From positions 372,001-436,000 of the forward strand of contig SNVD02010475.1 in the NCBI GenBank assembly GCA_013180625.2: a stretch of 64,000 nucleotides of DNA, read 5' to 3'. Source of the stretch: Boswellia sacra. Lineage: Eukaryota > Streptophyta > Magnoliopsida > Sapindales > Burseraceae. The position numbers were made by a program, and so were the translations under genes. The notes beneath the pieces are model-generated. The model was not told the origin of the DNA. It saw only the letters and a program-made list of their open reading frames with translations, and ran no database searches. The number at the start of each line of letters is the position of its first letter. The stretch's first letter is position 1. Shown piece by piece: positions 1-11,639 of the stretch.

Positions 1-238
1 TGAAAACAACCACCCTCCGCTTTTCCTTTATGTTTTCTAGGGTAGCATGTCTAAACTTACTTTACAGACAGTCGTATATATGTTGCCATGTACTGCAAAA
101 AGATGCGAAGTCTTCAAAGGCCAAAATACCCACCTAAATACCTCACCCCCATGGCAGCACCCAATCACCCCCCGTCCCAATATGACATCAATACTCGATT
201 GGCATGCAACTTTAAGAGCTTGAAGGGAAAAAACTAAC

Positions 239-1027
239 CAGCCAAAAGTTCCAAATGACCAGTGCCTGATGCACGATAAGTAACAAGATCACCCAGTAAC
301 TTTGCCACTGAATAAATTTCATCTTCCTCTGAAACAGTTCTGGACCAATTATGTAAGTTGAAATTAGATGCAACCAGTCAATATATTATATCTTAATTTG
401 AAAAGCAGACTTACAAGTATTCAACACGTCCAAAACAGCACATGACCTCACGTATCCCATGATCAAATACTTCATGATAGTGAGCTTTCCACACGTCATC
501 TTGGGTTGCATAAAAGGACCTCCATTTTAAAACTTCAGATCCTGTAAAACACTGCACTAGTGCTACAAAACAAACCATGATCACAAATAAAATGAGTAGT
601 TTATACTTCCACCTGCCATGGGAAGCCACACCTGCATTGCAAAAATAAAAGTTATCAGACAGAATAGTAAGTTTCTAGAATCAACCATCCTGTAAAGCCA
701 GCCTTAGAACATTCTTGGTCTCATTATTAGCCTTAGATCTTTATTCAAATTCCAAACTCCAGCCTCAGCATGATTACATTTTTTTCGTTATATTCATTTA
801 GCAAAACAAGATCAATCTTGGTAAATATTTGTTGGAAGATTTGAAGTTGACCAATTATCAGTTGTATAGCTATCTAATTTATTCTTTACAGAGAGCAGGC
901 CACTGACTAATCACATCCATCAAATTAGGTTACCTAGTTATTCCTGATTTTATTTATTCTTGTCCACTCCAGTTGTGTGGTATATATATATACATATATA
1001 TATACATATATACATATATATGTATAC

Positions 1028-1084
<57 letters not shown>

Positions 1085-3823
1085 GAATTATATATATAGA
1101 ATTTTGTCATAGCTAGAAATCCAATGATCCAAAGCTTATCTAAAATGCAAACATGCTATATGAGCCATTGAATATCTTCTAGAGCTGCAATCTAATTGAA
1201 TCTTATAATAATTATAATTAAAAAGAATCACTGGGTGTCAAGTGCAGCAAGCCTAACTCCAATTGTTGGTTTTTCTCTCTTCCTCAAAATCCACCAATCA
1301 AAATACATCCTTTCTTCTGTAGACCACCATAGATTTGTAGTTGCTTCACTGAAAAAAAAAAAAAAAAAAAAAAAAAAGAAAGGCCAACCTAACAAACTCT
1401 ACCTGATAATCAAATAATTCCACAAAAACTCTTAGGATATTTGAAACAAAATTATACATGTTTTTCGAGTCTTTTGCTAGCTCTCTCCCTTTCTCTAGCA
1501 AAAGTAAAGTTATAAATCATCCATCTTCCAAAACAATTCCAAAGTCTCCTAACAAAATGAAGACTCCCCTTCCAGGATGTCAGGATAAAAGGCTATTATA
1601 TCAAGAACCCACTCGACGTTTAGGTTTGTGATACCATCATCAAACAAATTTGATGCATGTTCCCATCATCTAAGCTATGTAATCTCTCCAGATAAACAAA
1701 TTTACTTGATCTCTCAGCTTCACATTCTTCTAGCCCTCGTTACTCCTACATCTTATGTTCTTCGTGAAGAACTAATTGTGTATTTCGACCGGCAATCCTT
1801 ATCCTAGTTTCTCATATCAATTAAACTGCTAATCAACACTACAACAATCTGCAGGCCATGAAGTAAAAACCTCAAAAGAAATTGTTGTTGAAGTGGATTT
1901 GTCTGTTTTGTACAACCGAGGAAGACAAAGATATATACAAGAGAAAGTAAAAGCATTTTGTGATAAGTATTGGAACATATATGAAAGAGAGAAGTATTTC
2001 CCTCAAAAAGCGAAAGGTTGGTAACAATTCTTCCAAAATGTTCCACAGACAAAACAACCATCCTCTAATTCTGGTGAACTAATAATTGGAACCGACTTCA
2101 ACATTAAGCAGAGCTTTCCGACCACTTGTAAAAACTTCAAACTTCAGCATTTTATACCCATTTCAAGGTTAAGCAGACCTTTTTTTTCACCCTGTTAGAA
2201 TCTTAAAATCCTAGTGTGAGAGAAATCTCAAGCTGGAAATGGTCACTGCAGATATGTTGATGGTTAGGTCGGCATCAAAATGACTCCTCAAAGAACCATT
2301 TCAGTAAGACTAATACTTGGGGATGCACTTAAAACAAAAGAAAATATATACAGAAAATCTAGAATTGGTGGCAAATGTGAATGAGAACAGAAACGGATAG
2401 AAGATTAAGGAGTTTGGAGGATTCAAGCAACTTCTCATAAATCCTATCATAACTGGCTATAAATTAATCCTCCTCAAACTTTTTAAGATGATTTGAAAGC
2501 CTAAACTTCCCTCCAAACTCTTTAAGTATTTTATGGGCTTGTCTCAAAGCAAACTAAATATGGGAGAAGTAATCCCCAAAAAAAATTGCATTCTATATTT
2601 GATGTCTGATGTGTAGAAAGAGTTTAGACACATCCAATGACTCATGACAAGATCAGATAAAGAACAACCACCGATTACAAAAAGTTGTTTAATGCTAGAA
2701 ACCAATACTTATGTACAGCTAGAACTCAAAAGTAATCAAAAGTGAAAAAAATTATAGCCACCATAGCAATAAATAGAAGGGCATAAATATTATTATAAAT
2801 AGCTATCTCACCCAAAATACAACCACTTGAAGGTCCATCATCAGAAATATATTTCACCATGTTGAACGTAAGGTAAGTTGCACCCACTAATTGAAACAAT
2901 GTAATTACTACTGCAAACCGGGTCCACCAAAGCCATGTTTTGTACCTCATCTGTGCAAGCAGAAATAAAGAACAATTTGACGTTTATTACAGTTATGGCA
3001 GTTGTGCTATGGATGCTTAGAGAAGAATTATCCTCTTAGGAAGCTACAAGAAACTTGTTTTATCAATTAAGCACCTATTGTGGTCAAATGAATCTTAGTT
3101 ATTTTACATGATTAAAGGATAGTAACAACTGCTGTAGAATCAAGAAGATGCAAGTGAAGATTCCGAAATGCCTCAACAGAACTACAAATACACCAGAAGT
3201 TTGCCCAGAAGATGAACACATCAAAGGCATTAGTTCACCAAATTGAGATTTCTTATACTCAATCTACTGTCTCTACTCTTACTTCAATAAGCATGATAAG
3301 AGTTATATTTTACCTTCAAAATAATGCTCCAAATAAATATATATACTAACTCATAAGATTTTCACCAATACTTTATCAAATTATTATCAGCTCAGCAACT
3401 CTATTTACTGCATTCCAAGTGTTTGAAACAATGTCGCAGAATAATAAAATAACAATTTTCTACTGTTAAAACTTGTTAAAGACTAACTGCGAATATGGGA
3501 AACAATTTTTGCTTATCACAAAAATAAATAAGAAAAAAATAAAAGACAAGTACCCGTCTCTCATGGCGGATGATGGCGTCAGCAGTAGAACCAAGAACAG
3601 TTTTGGCAGTGGCTTCTTGGGCAAGGCCAGTTTTGACAATAGTAGCGAATTTCAAGCCGGCGCCAAATGAAACAATCCCAATTGGGAAGAGTCTGCGACA
3701 ATCACAGGAAGGGAAGGCAATGAAGATGAGAATCCCACCAACGATAAGCACCATAACGTTGGCAACTCCGGATACTATTGTGGCAAATCTGAGACTCTTT
3801 AGCCTCGAAACCCACATTGACAT
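239..3823 (-). CDS. class 3 lipase, sn1-specific diacylglycerol lipase-like (5' part; runs off left edge)
   Basis: Four exons join in frame on the minus strand: 3823-3554, 2950-2812, 631-415 and 339-239, about 242 codons, each bounded by GT and AG. The start is the first ATG of exon 1, which opens MSMWVSRLK. Exons 1-3 encode several hydrophobic membrane segments (for example around [52 protein letters not shown]). Exons 3-4 then give a soluble stretch ([18 protein letters not shown], then [16 protein letters not shown] and [14 protein letters not shown]). A membrane N-terminus followed by this conserved block is known from plant class 3 lipases related to diacylglycerol lipases, which release fatty acids from membrane lipids. 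The catalytic domain lies beyond the left edge. Intron 2 is about 2.2 kb and holds a microsatellite. The exon joins are seen; the function is by family resemblance. Confidence 0.8.
980..1095. repeat. TA/TATACA microsatellite
   Basis: Alternating TA with interspersed ATACATA units fills this stretch. It lies inside intron 2 of the lipase gene and is not expected to affect coding. Confidence 0.95.
1352..1377. repeat. poly(A) tract in lipase intron
   Basis: An uninterrupted run of 26 adenines lies inside intron 2. It could be the tail of an old retroposed sequence, but I see no matching body or target duplication. Confidence 0.85.
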
Positions 3824-5484
3824 CGCTTGATCGCTGGCTCACTGTTGTGTTCTTCCACAGAGATTGATTTTACATAGAACTTTCCAGTCGTGAAATGAAG
3901 GGCATCTTGATTCGTCCCCTTTTTCTTTTTTCGGATTGGTACTTTTAGTGATCGGCACGTCAGAGTTGCGTGCTGTGTATGATGGGGTCTACGTCTAGCT
4001 ATGCCCAATTGGGCATGGCCAGAATTTCAGTAACGAATATGAAAACAACCATCCCCTTTGGTTTGAGGGACCCAGCTTAAAGAAAAACGTTTCATGCCAT
4101 CATCGTGGCGTCGAACTGAGTCTGACGCTGGCTAAGTTGAGATAGCTCCTTTTTTCTTTATTTCTCTTTTTATTTCATTAAAAATATAGACTTATATGTC
4201 GAAGATCCCACGTCGGAGGGCAAGTATCAACTTTAACAGCGTGTTCGTTTATGAATCTGTTATTTTTATTTTTAATTGAATTTAAAAATATTAGTTAATT
4301 TTGAATTATTTTGATTTTAAAAAGGATACGTGGTTAAGATTGAATATAAATTACATTAGAAAATGTGCAACACAGAAAACAATATTTGAATTCATAATCG
4401 AACAGACTCAAATTTGAGAGTTCAGCTAGAAGTGGAACCAATCCTGGGGATGAGAAGAAACAAGAAGAAATCGGTCAAGAATGGGGAAAAAAAAATTTTC
4501 TCCAAATTTAAATGGGGAGAGGATGGGATTTGTGTATCCGATAACCTAACCCAATTCTAAGAAAATTGAAAAAAAAATTATATATATAGAACCTCCAGTA
4601 TCTAATATTTGTGGAAATGACGACGGAATTATTTTTATTTGATTCTCTAATTCTGTTAGCACTTTCATAATTATATCCTTATTTATTAACCGGGTACTTT
4701 AACTTAAATTTCTTAACTTAAATACATATGTCAATTAATAATTATTCATCTTATTTAATTTAATAATTAAGATTAAAAGTAAAAAAAAAATAATAATACT
4801 AACTTATCAACAATCTCTATCGTTAGATAGAATAATGATAGTCTTTATAAACTATATCACAAATGATTTTTGTTTAATATAAGCTTATCAAGTGGATGGT
4901 GCGTAATGGTAATAAATGATGTGATGTAATAACATAGTTTTAGTTTTAGAATAATGAAACCCATTCTAAATTATATTTCAAATAACGTATATTTAGTTAA
5001 TAATTTTCAAGTTGATGGATTGATGGTATAATAAATTATAATATCATCTCATGATACATTCAATAAATTACATTTTATTTGTCATATCATTTGAGATAAG
5101 ATTGGTGACAAAAATTTGGAAAGTGTATCAACTCTTAATTTTGATAATATTACATCTACAACTAACTTATAACCACCTCTCCCTACGACCTGTGTTAGTA
5201 GATTTTTACTAGAAATATAATTTTTCTTATTTATTTTTGTTTTTTCTCCATTGTAAGTAGGTTATAGGTGTAGCATCATTCTCTAATTTTATGCAACATC
5301 ATTTGGGATATGGAATTTTCAGATAAGGCTTAGGTATTGGGATTTGTGTCACAACTATTCTCAATTTATGGTTATTTAAAGTTGAAAAATTGTTAACATA
5401 TATCATTAATTATAATATTAAAAAAATTACTACGACATAATTCAATAAAAGATGAAATTTTTATTGTAGGTGGAATATGGTGGG

Positions 5485-5485
<1 letters not shown>
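3824..5485. other. 5' flank of the lipase gene and AT-rich intergenic DNA
   Basis: The first 100-200 bases should hold the 5' untranslated leader and core promoter of the minus-strand lipase gene. I could not single out a convincing TATA box. The remainder is very AT-rich with no open frame of note and no recognisable element ends. Confidence 0.6.

Positions 5486-5570
<85 letters not shown>
5486..5570. repeat. (TA)n then (GA)n microsatellite
   Basis: About 22 TA repeats are followed directly by about 19 GA repeats. The tract abuts the left edge of the pararetrovirus remnant, a placement often reported for integrated Caulimoviridae. Confidence 0.95.
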
Positions 5571-5574
<4 letters not shown>

Positions 5575-5576
5575 AA

Positions 5577-7285
5577 CTGTGTTTAGATAAAGTAAAAACA
5601 CAGGCAACCATAAATATAGGAGCTAGTATAAATCTAATTCATGAAAAATTTATTCCCAAACAATATAGAAAACGTTTAATTGGTGAAAGATATGGACTAT
5701 TAGCTTATGGAAACAAATTTGTTTTTACACATAGCTTGACAGATAATGTCAGAATCTCTTTAATAGGTGAAAAAAATTTAAAAAACCCAGGACCCACAAT
5801 AGTTTACGCAGAACTACATTTTGACTGTACATTTAGATTTTATCTTATCCAATATTAGAGGATTAATATTAACAAAAGACCTGGTGACATTTTTTAGATC
5901 TCAAACTTGAGTACCTTCAACAGCTTATATTGAACAACTTCATACTAAAATACAACATGAAAAGAAATCTAAGAAAATAAATATATTCTCACAAGAAAAA
6001 GAGATAGAAAAACTGGATAAGACCGAAGATTTATTTCAATATTGTTATATTGAAAAATATCCAAAATTAGATGATCAGTTAGAGATTTGTTTAGAAGATT
6101 TCAATATTTGATGATTGTATATCATTTAAAAATTTTTATATTGCTAATAAAACTATAATCTCATATAAACCACATAAACAAAAAGTTGATGAAATTTTAG
6201 CAATAGCTAAAAAACAACGGATAGCAGGACAAAATCCTATCAAATGCATAGACATGTCCAAATATTATTCTAAATTATTAATAAAAGATGAAGATTTAGT
6301 CATCTTAATATCTTATATTAAACATAAACCTCTAGATATGGAAGAATTTATGATTTAGATGGAAGAACTATAAAGATTAGGTATAATAAGAAAAAGCTTT
6401 AGTCCTCACAGGTCGGCAGCATTTGTGGTTAGAAATAGAGCTGAGATACTTAGAAATAAAGTTGGAATGGTTATTAATTATAAAGGATTAAATGACAACA
6501 CGTATACCAATGGTTATAAAATACCTGGTAAGGAAAAGTTAATTAATAAGATACAAGGGTCAAAATATTATTGAAAATTTGATCGTAAATATGGCTTCTG
6601 ACAAATCAGAATGCAAGAAGAATCTATACCATTGACCGCTTTTAGTGTTCTAATGGGTTTATATGAATGGACCGTTATGCTGTTTAGATTAAAAAATGCA
6701 GCCTTTATCTTCCAAAGAAGGATGGATGATGTATTTAAAGATTATTATAAATTCACGTGCATTTATATTGATGATATTTTAGTAAAACACTTCAAGATCA
6801 TTATAACCATTTGTATATTATTTTTGAAAAATTTATCAAAAATGGAATAATAATTGGCGAAAACAAAATGGTTATAAACGTTGAAACTATAGAATTTTTG
6901 GGACATGTCATAGGTAACGGATTTATAAAATGTCAACCGCATATTGCATTAAAGATATTAGGTTATCCAGATGTAATGGAAGATAAAAAGACTTTAAAAT
7001 CATTTTTAGGATTACTTAATTATGCACGCATGTATATTCCATATTTTCAAAAATATTTTAATAAGAAAGATATAAAGTTAGTTAAAGCTATTAAAGAAAA
7101 AGTAACGAGTTTACCAGTATTGACCCTGCCTAAGTCTAGAGAATACATTATTATAGAATGTGATGGATGTAAAGACGGATGGGGAGTTGTTTTAAAATGC
7201 AAAGAACGTGAGTCATTTTAAGAAAAAATTAGTGCCTACGCTTCTGGTAAATATGAAAGCATAGCTATATTACATAAAATTTGGG
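5577..7285 (+). pseudogene. endogenous pararetrovirus remnant (Caulimoviridae-like protease, reverse transcriptase, start of RNase H)
   Basis: Read on the plus strand, 5577-5858 is open and contains N-I-G-A at 5613-5624, where retroviral-type aspartic proteases have D-[ST]-G-A, so the catalytic Asp is gone. From about 6240 a reverse transcriptase follows. The catalytic box Y-I-D-D is intact at 6764-6775, in a frame whose flanking TAF and GLYEW motifs fit caulimovirids better than Ty3/gypsy. A thumb/connection region follows in another frame (6811-7221), then the start of RNase H with an Asp in a DGCKDGWG context. Breaks: stop codons at several points between about 6100 and 6605, a frameshift near 6785-6815, and a stop at 7219. 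No coat or movement region is seen. It is dead sequence; the genus is not assigned. Confidence 0.78.
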
Positions 7286-8164
7286 GATGGCATCCCCACC
7301 CCAGGACTTGATTCCACCTTTACTTCACCACCTATAGGACAATATCTATACCCTGAACTATCAAAATTATAATCCCCTGACAATAGATATTCTTTAGCAT
7401 CTAAAAAATTAAATTTAAATATCACACTCTATTTGTAGAATAGCAATCAAACACCTAAACCTTCAAAACTTATCAAATTGGCTTGTTCACATAAATTCTT
7501 TAAGCCCCAAAGTGTTCAAAAACTAACTTCAACCCCTAGAAGTACAAGAGTATTGGTTGCGTTTGTTTGTGCATTTTAAGTTTTTGTTTTCAAAATTTGG
7601 AAAGAATATATTATTGATTTTAAATTTTCTCGAATTTTGAAAATGATATGTGATTGATATTGATTTCCAACAAAACCTTTACAAGTAAAATCATAAACCC
7701 TAAAATTGTTCTAATGTACAATTGACCCCTAGAAGGGGAATATCAATTGGAGCCATAAACTTTCAGAATTTTGTCATATAGCCGCTACAATCAAATATTT
7801 CTAATAGGGATGGCAAAACAACCCGGCCGGGTCCGGGGATCCAGAAAATTCGGTCATCCGGGACCGGGGAATTACCCGGAAAACCGGGTTAATTGGCCGG
7901 GGCCGGGGTCAGATTTTTCTGCCCGGCCGGGGCCGGGGCCGGGGTGAGGGTGCCGGGGCCGGGGACCCGGGATTGAACCCGGGGTATGCAATTAAAATTA
8001 AAAACTATATCAATTTAATCCATTAATTTTCAATTCTTATACATAACCCCTTAAACCATTTAACTAAAATAACTCATAAATAAAACCCAACAACTTCGGC
8101 CCAAGCCAAAGCCCAGCCCCAGCCCACCTTTTTTAAAAAAATTAAATAAGGAGAGAATGCAACA

Positions 8165-8226
8165 AAGGGGATTTGAACACTTTCCCTCAATAAACAAGTC
8201 TAAGACAGCCACCACTGGACTACAAC
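8165..8226 (-). other. tRNA-like / SINE-head-like module 1
   Basis: On the minus strand a TGTAGTCCAGTGGTGG stretch (complement of about 8208-8223) resembles an internal pol III A box. It is followed about 30 bases later by GTTCAAATCC (complement of 8169-8178), a B box. I could not fold a full cloverleaf, so it is not called a tRNA gene. Confidence 0.5.
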
Positions 8227-8302
8227 CGATTTTGCAGCTAAAAAAGCAATATATATTTCTTATTCTTTTAAATAAATTAAATGAGTTCCAAAAGTTTGCT
8301 TC

Positions 8303-8364
8303 AAGGGATTCGAACCGAATCCCTGTTATAAACCATAAGGGAAGGAACCGCTGGGCTACAACCC
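8303..8364 (-). other. tRNA-like / SINE-head-like module 2
   Basis: On the minus strand TGTAGCCCAGCGGTTCC (complement of about 8345-8361) is A-box-like and GGTTCGAATCCC (complement of 8305-8316) is a near-ideal B box. The layout and strand match module 1 about 135 bp away, which suggests a duplicated pol III-type unit. Confidence 0.55.
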
Positions 8365-10271
8365 GCTTTTGGAACAAGAAATGCATGCAATAGGTATATA
8401 ACCAAAAGCGAAAAGAAAAAATTTTTCAAAAAAATTATATAACCCGGGTTTTAATCCCGGGTTATTGGAAAACCCGGCTCCGGCCAGGGTACCCCGGCCC
8501 CGGCCCCGGAAAAAAAATTCCGGGGAATTTCCCGGGACCGGGGCTCATAATCGAAGCCCAGGGCCGGGGCCGGGGACCGTCGGCCCCGACCCCGGCCCCG
8601 GGTTTTGCCATCCCTAATTTCTAAGGCCCCAAATTGTTCAAATTTCATTTGCCCTCTAAAAGAAGAATATCAATTAGACTCCAATACTTTCAAAATTTTA
8701 CCATAAACTGCTAAGTTGCTTGTTAAGCCCCAAACTATTCAAATTTTATATACCTTAACCCAAGAGGAAAACTTTTAGACTCTTAAACTTTCAAAATTTA
8801 TCACATAAGTCATGTTAAACAGACACCTTAACCCGCCAAATTGTTCAAGTTCCTTTACACCTTAATTTTAGACCCTAAGCTTTCAAAAATTTTCAAGTAA
8901 ACCCCTATAACCAAATATCCGTAAGTCCCCAAACTATTCAAATTGCCTTTGCCCCTGATATGTAGAACATTTTTGACCCCTAAACTTTTATAATTTTGCT
9001 AAATCCTCACATGCTGCTATCCTAAAGCCCCCAAACTATTTTACGTTAACACTTTACTCCTTTGTTAAGAATATTTTAGACACTTAAAGTTTCAAAAAAT
9101 TTTAAACCCATATAGGTTAATATTCTTAAGCCCCCAAAATGTTTAAACTTAACATTTTGCCCTCTGATTGTAGATTTTAGCCCTTGAGCTTTCAGATTTC
9201 TATGTAAACCCCTACATGTAAACATCCTTAAGCCCCTTAACTTGCAGTACTTATAAAATATGCGCTTTATAAGAAATCCTTTAAGCCCTAAATGGTTCAA
9301 CTTTAACATTTGAACCCTTGGAAGAGAAATATGTGTCGCATAACATGAAGTTTTAACTTAAATTGAAATGGTTTAAATGAAGTCATAAGAATTTATGTTG
9401 TAAGACTCGAAAACTCTAATGTTGGCTATTTTAAGATACAAAATAAAGAACCACTAAACCCCAAGAATGTGAATTGTATACTAAGGGTGGGCGAAGGTCA
9501 AGTCGGGTGGGGTTTCTACCAAACTGAATGCCCTCGATCACTTTTTGGGTGGGAGAAGTAGTACCTGCAATTAGGTATTGTAATTGGTGGAATCTACTCA
9601 GGTAATGTCAGGTCGGGTCGGTCTCTTTGGGTAATGCAGGTTAAGTCTCAGCCCAAAATGGTTAATTGAACTACAAATTGTAATACTACACATATTTTGG
9701 GCCCAAACCCATTAAACCTTTTTAGGCTTTTTTTCTTTGTATTTTCATATTAAAGGATTACATTGGACTTTACTTGAGTCCAATTTATTACAATAAAGGC
9801 TTGTTTATACAAATTACCAAAACCTATTACCAACAAACTCAATTCAAAGTTCCAAACAAAGACGCAAATAATCACCCATGGACAAGATGCAAGTAATATA
9901 TTTTAAACCTAAAAAGAAAGAGCCAACCTTAATTCAAAACTCTAATTCCATGGCCATGCTACTTAAAAAAAGCCAAAAATCACAAACAATATCACAAATT
10001 AGTACCACCATATCAAACATCAAAATAATAACAAGGAACAAACTGTCTTCATTGTATAACATCACCACCATAGAAAACATCATCTCTCAAATACATTAAT
10101 GTTCGTCACATAACAATCCACTATTATTTCCACCGTCATCTCTCAAATACATTGAAACTAACAACATAACACCACCACTGGAAACCACCATGTCTCAACT
10201 CAAATACACCAACAATTAGAAACAATAAATATCAAACACGGAGGAAAATTAAAATCGAAAAAATTATACAA

Positions 10272-10548
10272 GCGTGGATGTTAGCGGTTCATTTTGTCCA
10301 AGTAGGATTCGAAATATTTGCCTCATTGGGTAGAATGCCTTCCACTGTGGGTTATCAACCTACCCTTGATACCGAAATGGGTCCCTAGAGGGTGAGTCAG
10401 GGCCTAAGATCAAGCCAAAAGGTGTAGTCGATAGGAACAGGTGAATATTCCTATACTACCCCTTATCGGTTCAAGGATACAAGTTGCCTCTACTTTTTCA
10501 AGGTAAGAAGGGGTAGAGAAAATGCCTCGAGCCAATGTTCGAGTACTC
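10272..10548 (+). rRNA. fragment of plant mitochondrial large-subunit (26S) rRNA, nuclear copy
   Basis: The stretch CCTAGAGGGTGAGTCAGGGC, then a GTAGTCGATAGGAACAGGTG-like block and AATATTCCT, reads as the conserved middle of bacterial-type 23S rRNA. The following CTACCCCTTATCGG and AAGGGGTAGAGAAAATGCC resemble the plant mitochondrial version. It is a short partial copy with small deletions and substitutions, so a dead nuclear insertion of organelle DNA. It lies inside hAT element A, near its left end. A plastid origin is less likely but not excluded. Confidence 0.7.
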
Positions 10549-11099
10549 GACAATACCAAATATAAAAAAATTCTAAGACAAATTCTAAACATGAGTGTAA
10601 CACCAAAGTTCTAAGCAATTGAAGTAGTAAACAATCAATAAAACAAACACCGTGATGGAATATAACGTTAGAATACCATCTCCAACACATAATTGCATAG
10701 TCGATAGACCCCACCTAAGTAAGAAATGTATAAACTAAAATTAGTTAAAAATAAACACATTACAGAAATTTTAAACTTAAGAATTTTAAAAGTTTCATAA
10801 TTAGGAATTACTTCTCAATGTCTAAGTCTATGACATTGAAAGTTATCAATCAATCTCCAAAGTTCAAGTGATGTTACTGTTGATCCCATAACCTCTATAT
10901 GAATAAGAATTCATAAAGATAACCAATATTCCAATGGTTAGAAATAATGTATAAAGAAATATAAATTTACAAGTGGTAATATAAAAGAATAAGACATATG
11001 ATATTTTTACCTGACTCCACAGAATCACAAATAAACATATCATCTCGACAATTGTTATCGACACTATTTGATCTCCTTAGCTCTAGGAAAAGCTAATTA

Positions 11100-11303
11100 C
11101 ATAAAGCATGAAGTATCCAACTCTAAGAGCATATCAAGGATTCCACCATTTTAAGAGTTAAAGAACTCCTAGATTGACCAAAAGCATGCCTTCCGTACTA
11201 AATGCCAATTTAGGAGCTATAAAAGAGATAGGAATAGTGAATATGTTCCTTGCAAATAATGATGAAATGAGGTATTCATGGGCATTTAATTTCTACCATG
11301 CCA
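11100..11303 (-). pseudogene. hAT transposase A, C-terminal dimerisation fragment (resumes after CACTA insertion)
   Basis: Read on the minus strand from 11303, the frame gives LFARNIFTIPISFIAPKLAF and then, after an indel, GRHAFGQSRSSLTLKMVESL, matching the layout of the hAT C-terminal dimerisation domain (compare SESAFSTDGRILDPFRSSLN in the nested transposase). It joins in frame to the end of the piece at 15580 when the CACTA-type insert and one copy of its 3-bp duplication are ignored: DDFDI runs into LAW. Several stops are present. Confidence 0.75.
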
Positions 11304-11639
11304 AAACACTAGAAGAAAAATGGTCTCAAACCAACACAAACCTTAATGTCGGTCACTAACCTGACATGTTTCTACATAATAAATTGGTCTCACATGTCAG
11401 TTTTCTTGTGATACGTGTCATATAGGGGCCGACATGTAAGTTGTTTTTAATCAAAAGCCGACACATAATGGAGACTTGTGTGTCAGTTTTCGATGGTTAT
11501 ATGTCATCTAGGAGCCGACACGTAAATCGTTGTCAGTCAGAAGCCGACACGTAATGGAAAGAGCTAACATGTCGATTTGTAATGTACATGTCGGTTCTAC
11601 ACAGAGACTAAATTAAAGCTTGGTTAAAAAGATATACTA

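Larger units (their letters stand above)
7805..8616. mobile_element. non-autonomous hAT element with GC-rich subterminal repeats
   Basis: The ends are TAGGGATGGCAAAAC and its inverse, flanked by a perfect 8-bp target duplication ATTTCTAA (7797-7804 and 8617-8624). Terminal sequence and 8-bp duplication are hallmarks of the hAT superfamily. Just inside each end are runs of CCGGGGCCGGGG type, inverted relative to each other, which probably serve as transposase binding sites or fold into a stem. At 812 bp with no transposase it would need help in trans. The interior holds two tRNA-like modules. Confidence 0.9.
7295..9330. repeat. decayed tandem array, period about 100 bp, split by a hAT element
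   Basis: A two-part motif recurs: one half near AAGCCCCAAACTATTCAAAT, the other near GACCCCTAAACTTTCAAAAT. Copies of the first half begin near 7500, 7690, 8624, 8734, 8829, 8931, 9024, 9129, 9229 and 9283, a spacing of mostly 93-110 bp. Units are strongly diverged and have indels. Minus-strand open frames here (for example 9076-9309) only echo the repeat. A hAT element interrupts the array at 7805-8616, and an unrelated patch lies at about 7555-7680. Confidence 0.7.

Noticed and set aside
1196..1417. 73-codon plus-strand open frame containing a poly-Lys run
   Set aside because: It is the translation of a poly(A) tract inside the lipase intron.
1804..2061. Hydrophobic minus-strand frame of 85 codons in the lipase intron
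   Set aside because: The flanking exons already join in phase without it, and it has no suitable splice sites or familiar motif.
8165..8364. True tRNA genes
   Set aside because: A and B boxes are present but I could not build an acceptor stem or anticodon arm.
8060..8648. Open frames on both strands inside the small hAT element
   Set aside because: They run through GC-rich subterminal repeats and tRNA-like modules; no transposase or other domain is present.
9076..9309. Minus-strand leucine/glycine-rich frame of 77 codons
   Set aside because: It is the read-through of the decayed 100-bp repeat.
10410..10714. Two minus-strand frames of 60-74 codons
   Set aside because: They are antisense to the mitochondrial rRNA fragment and its flank.
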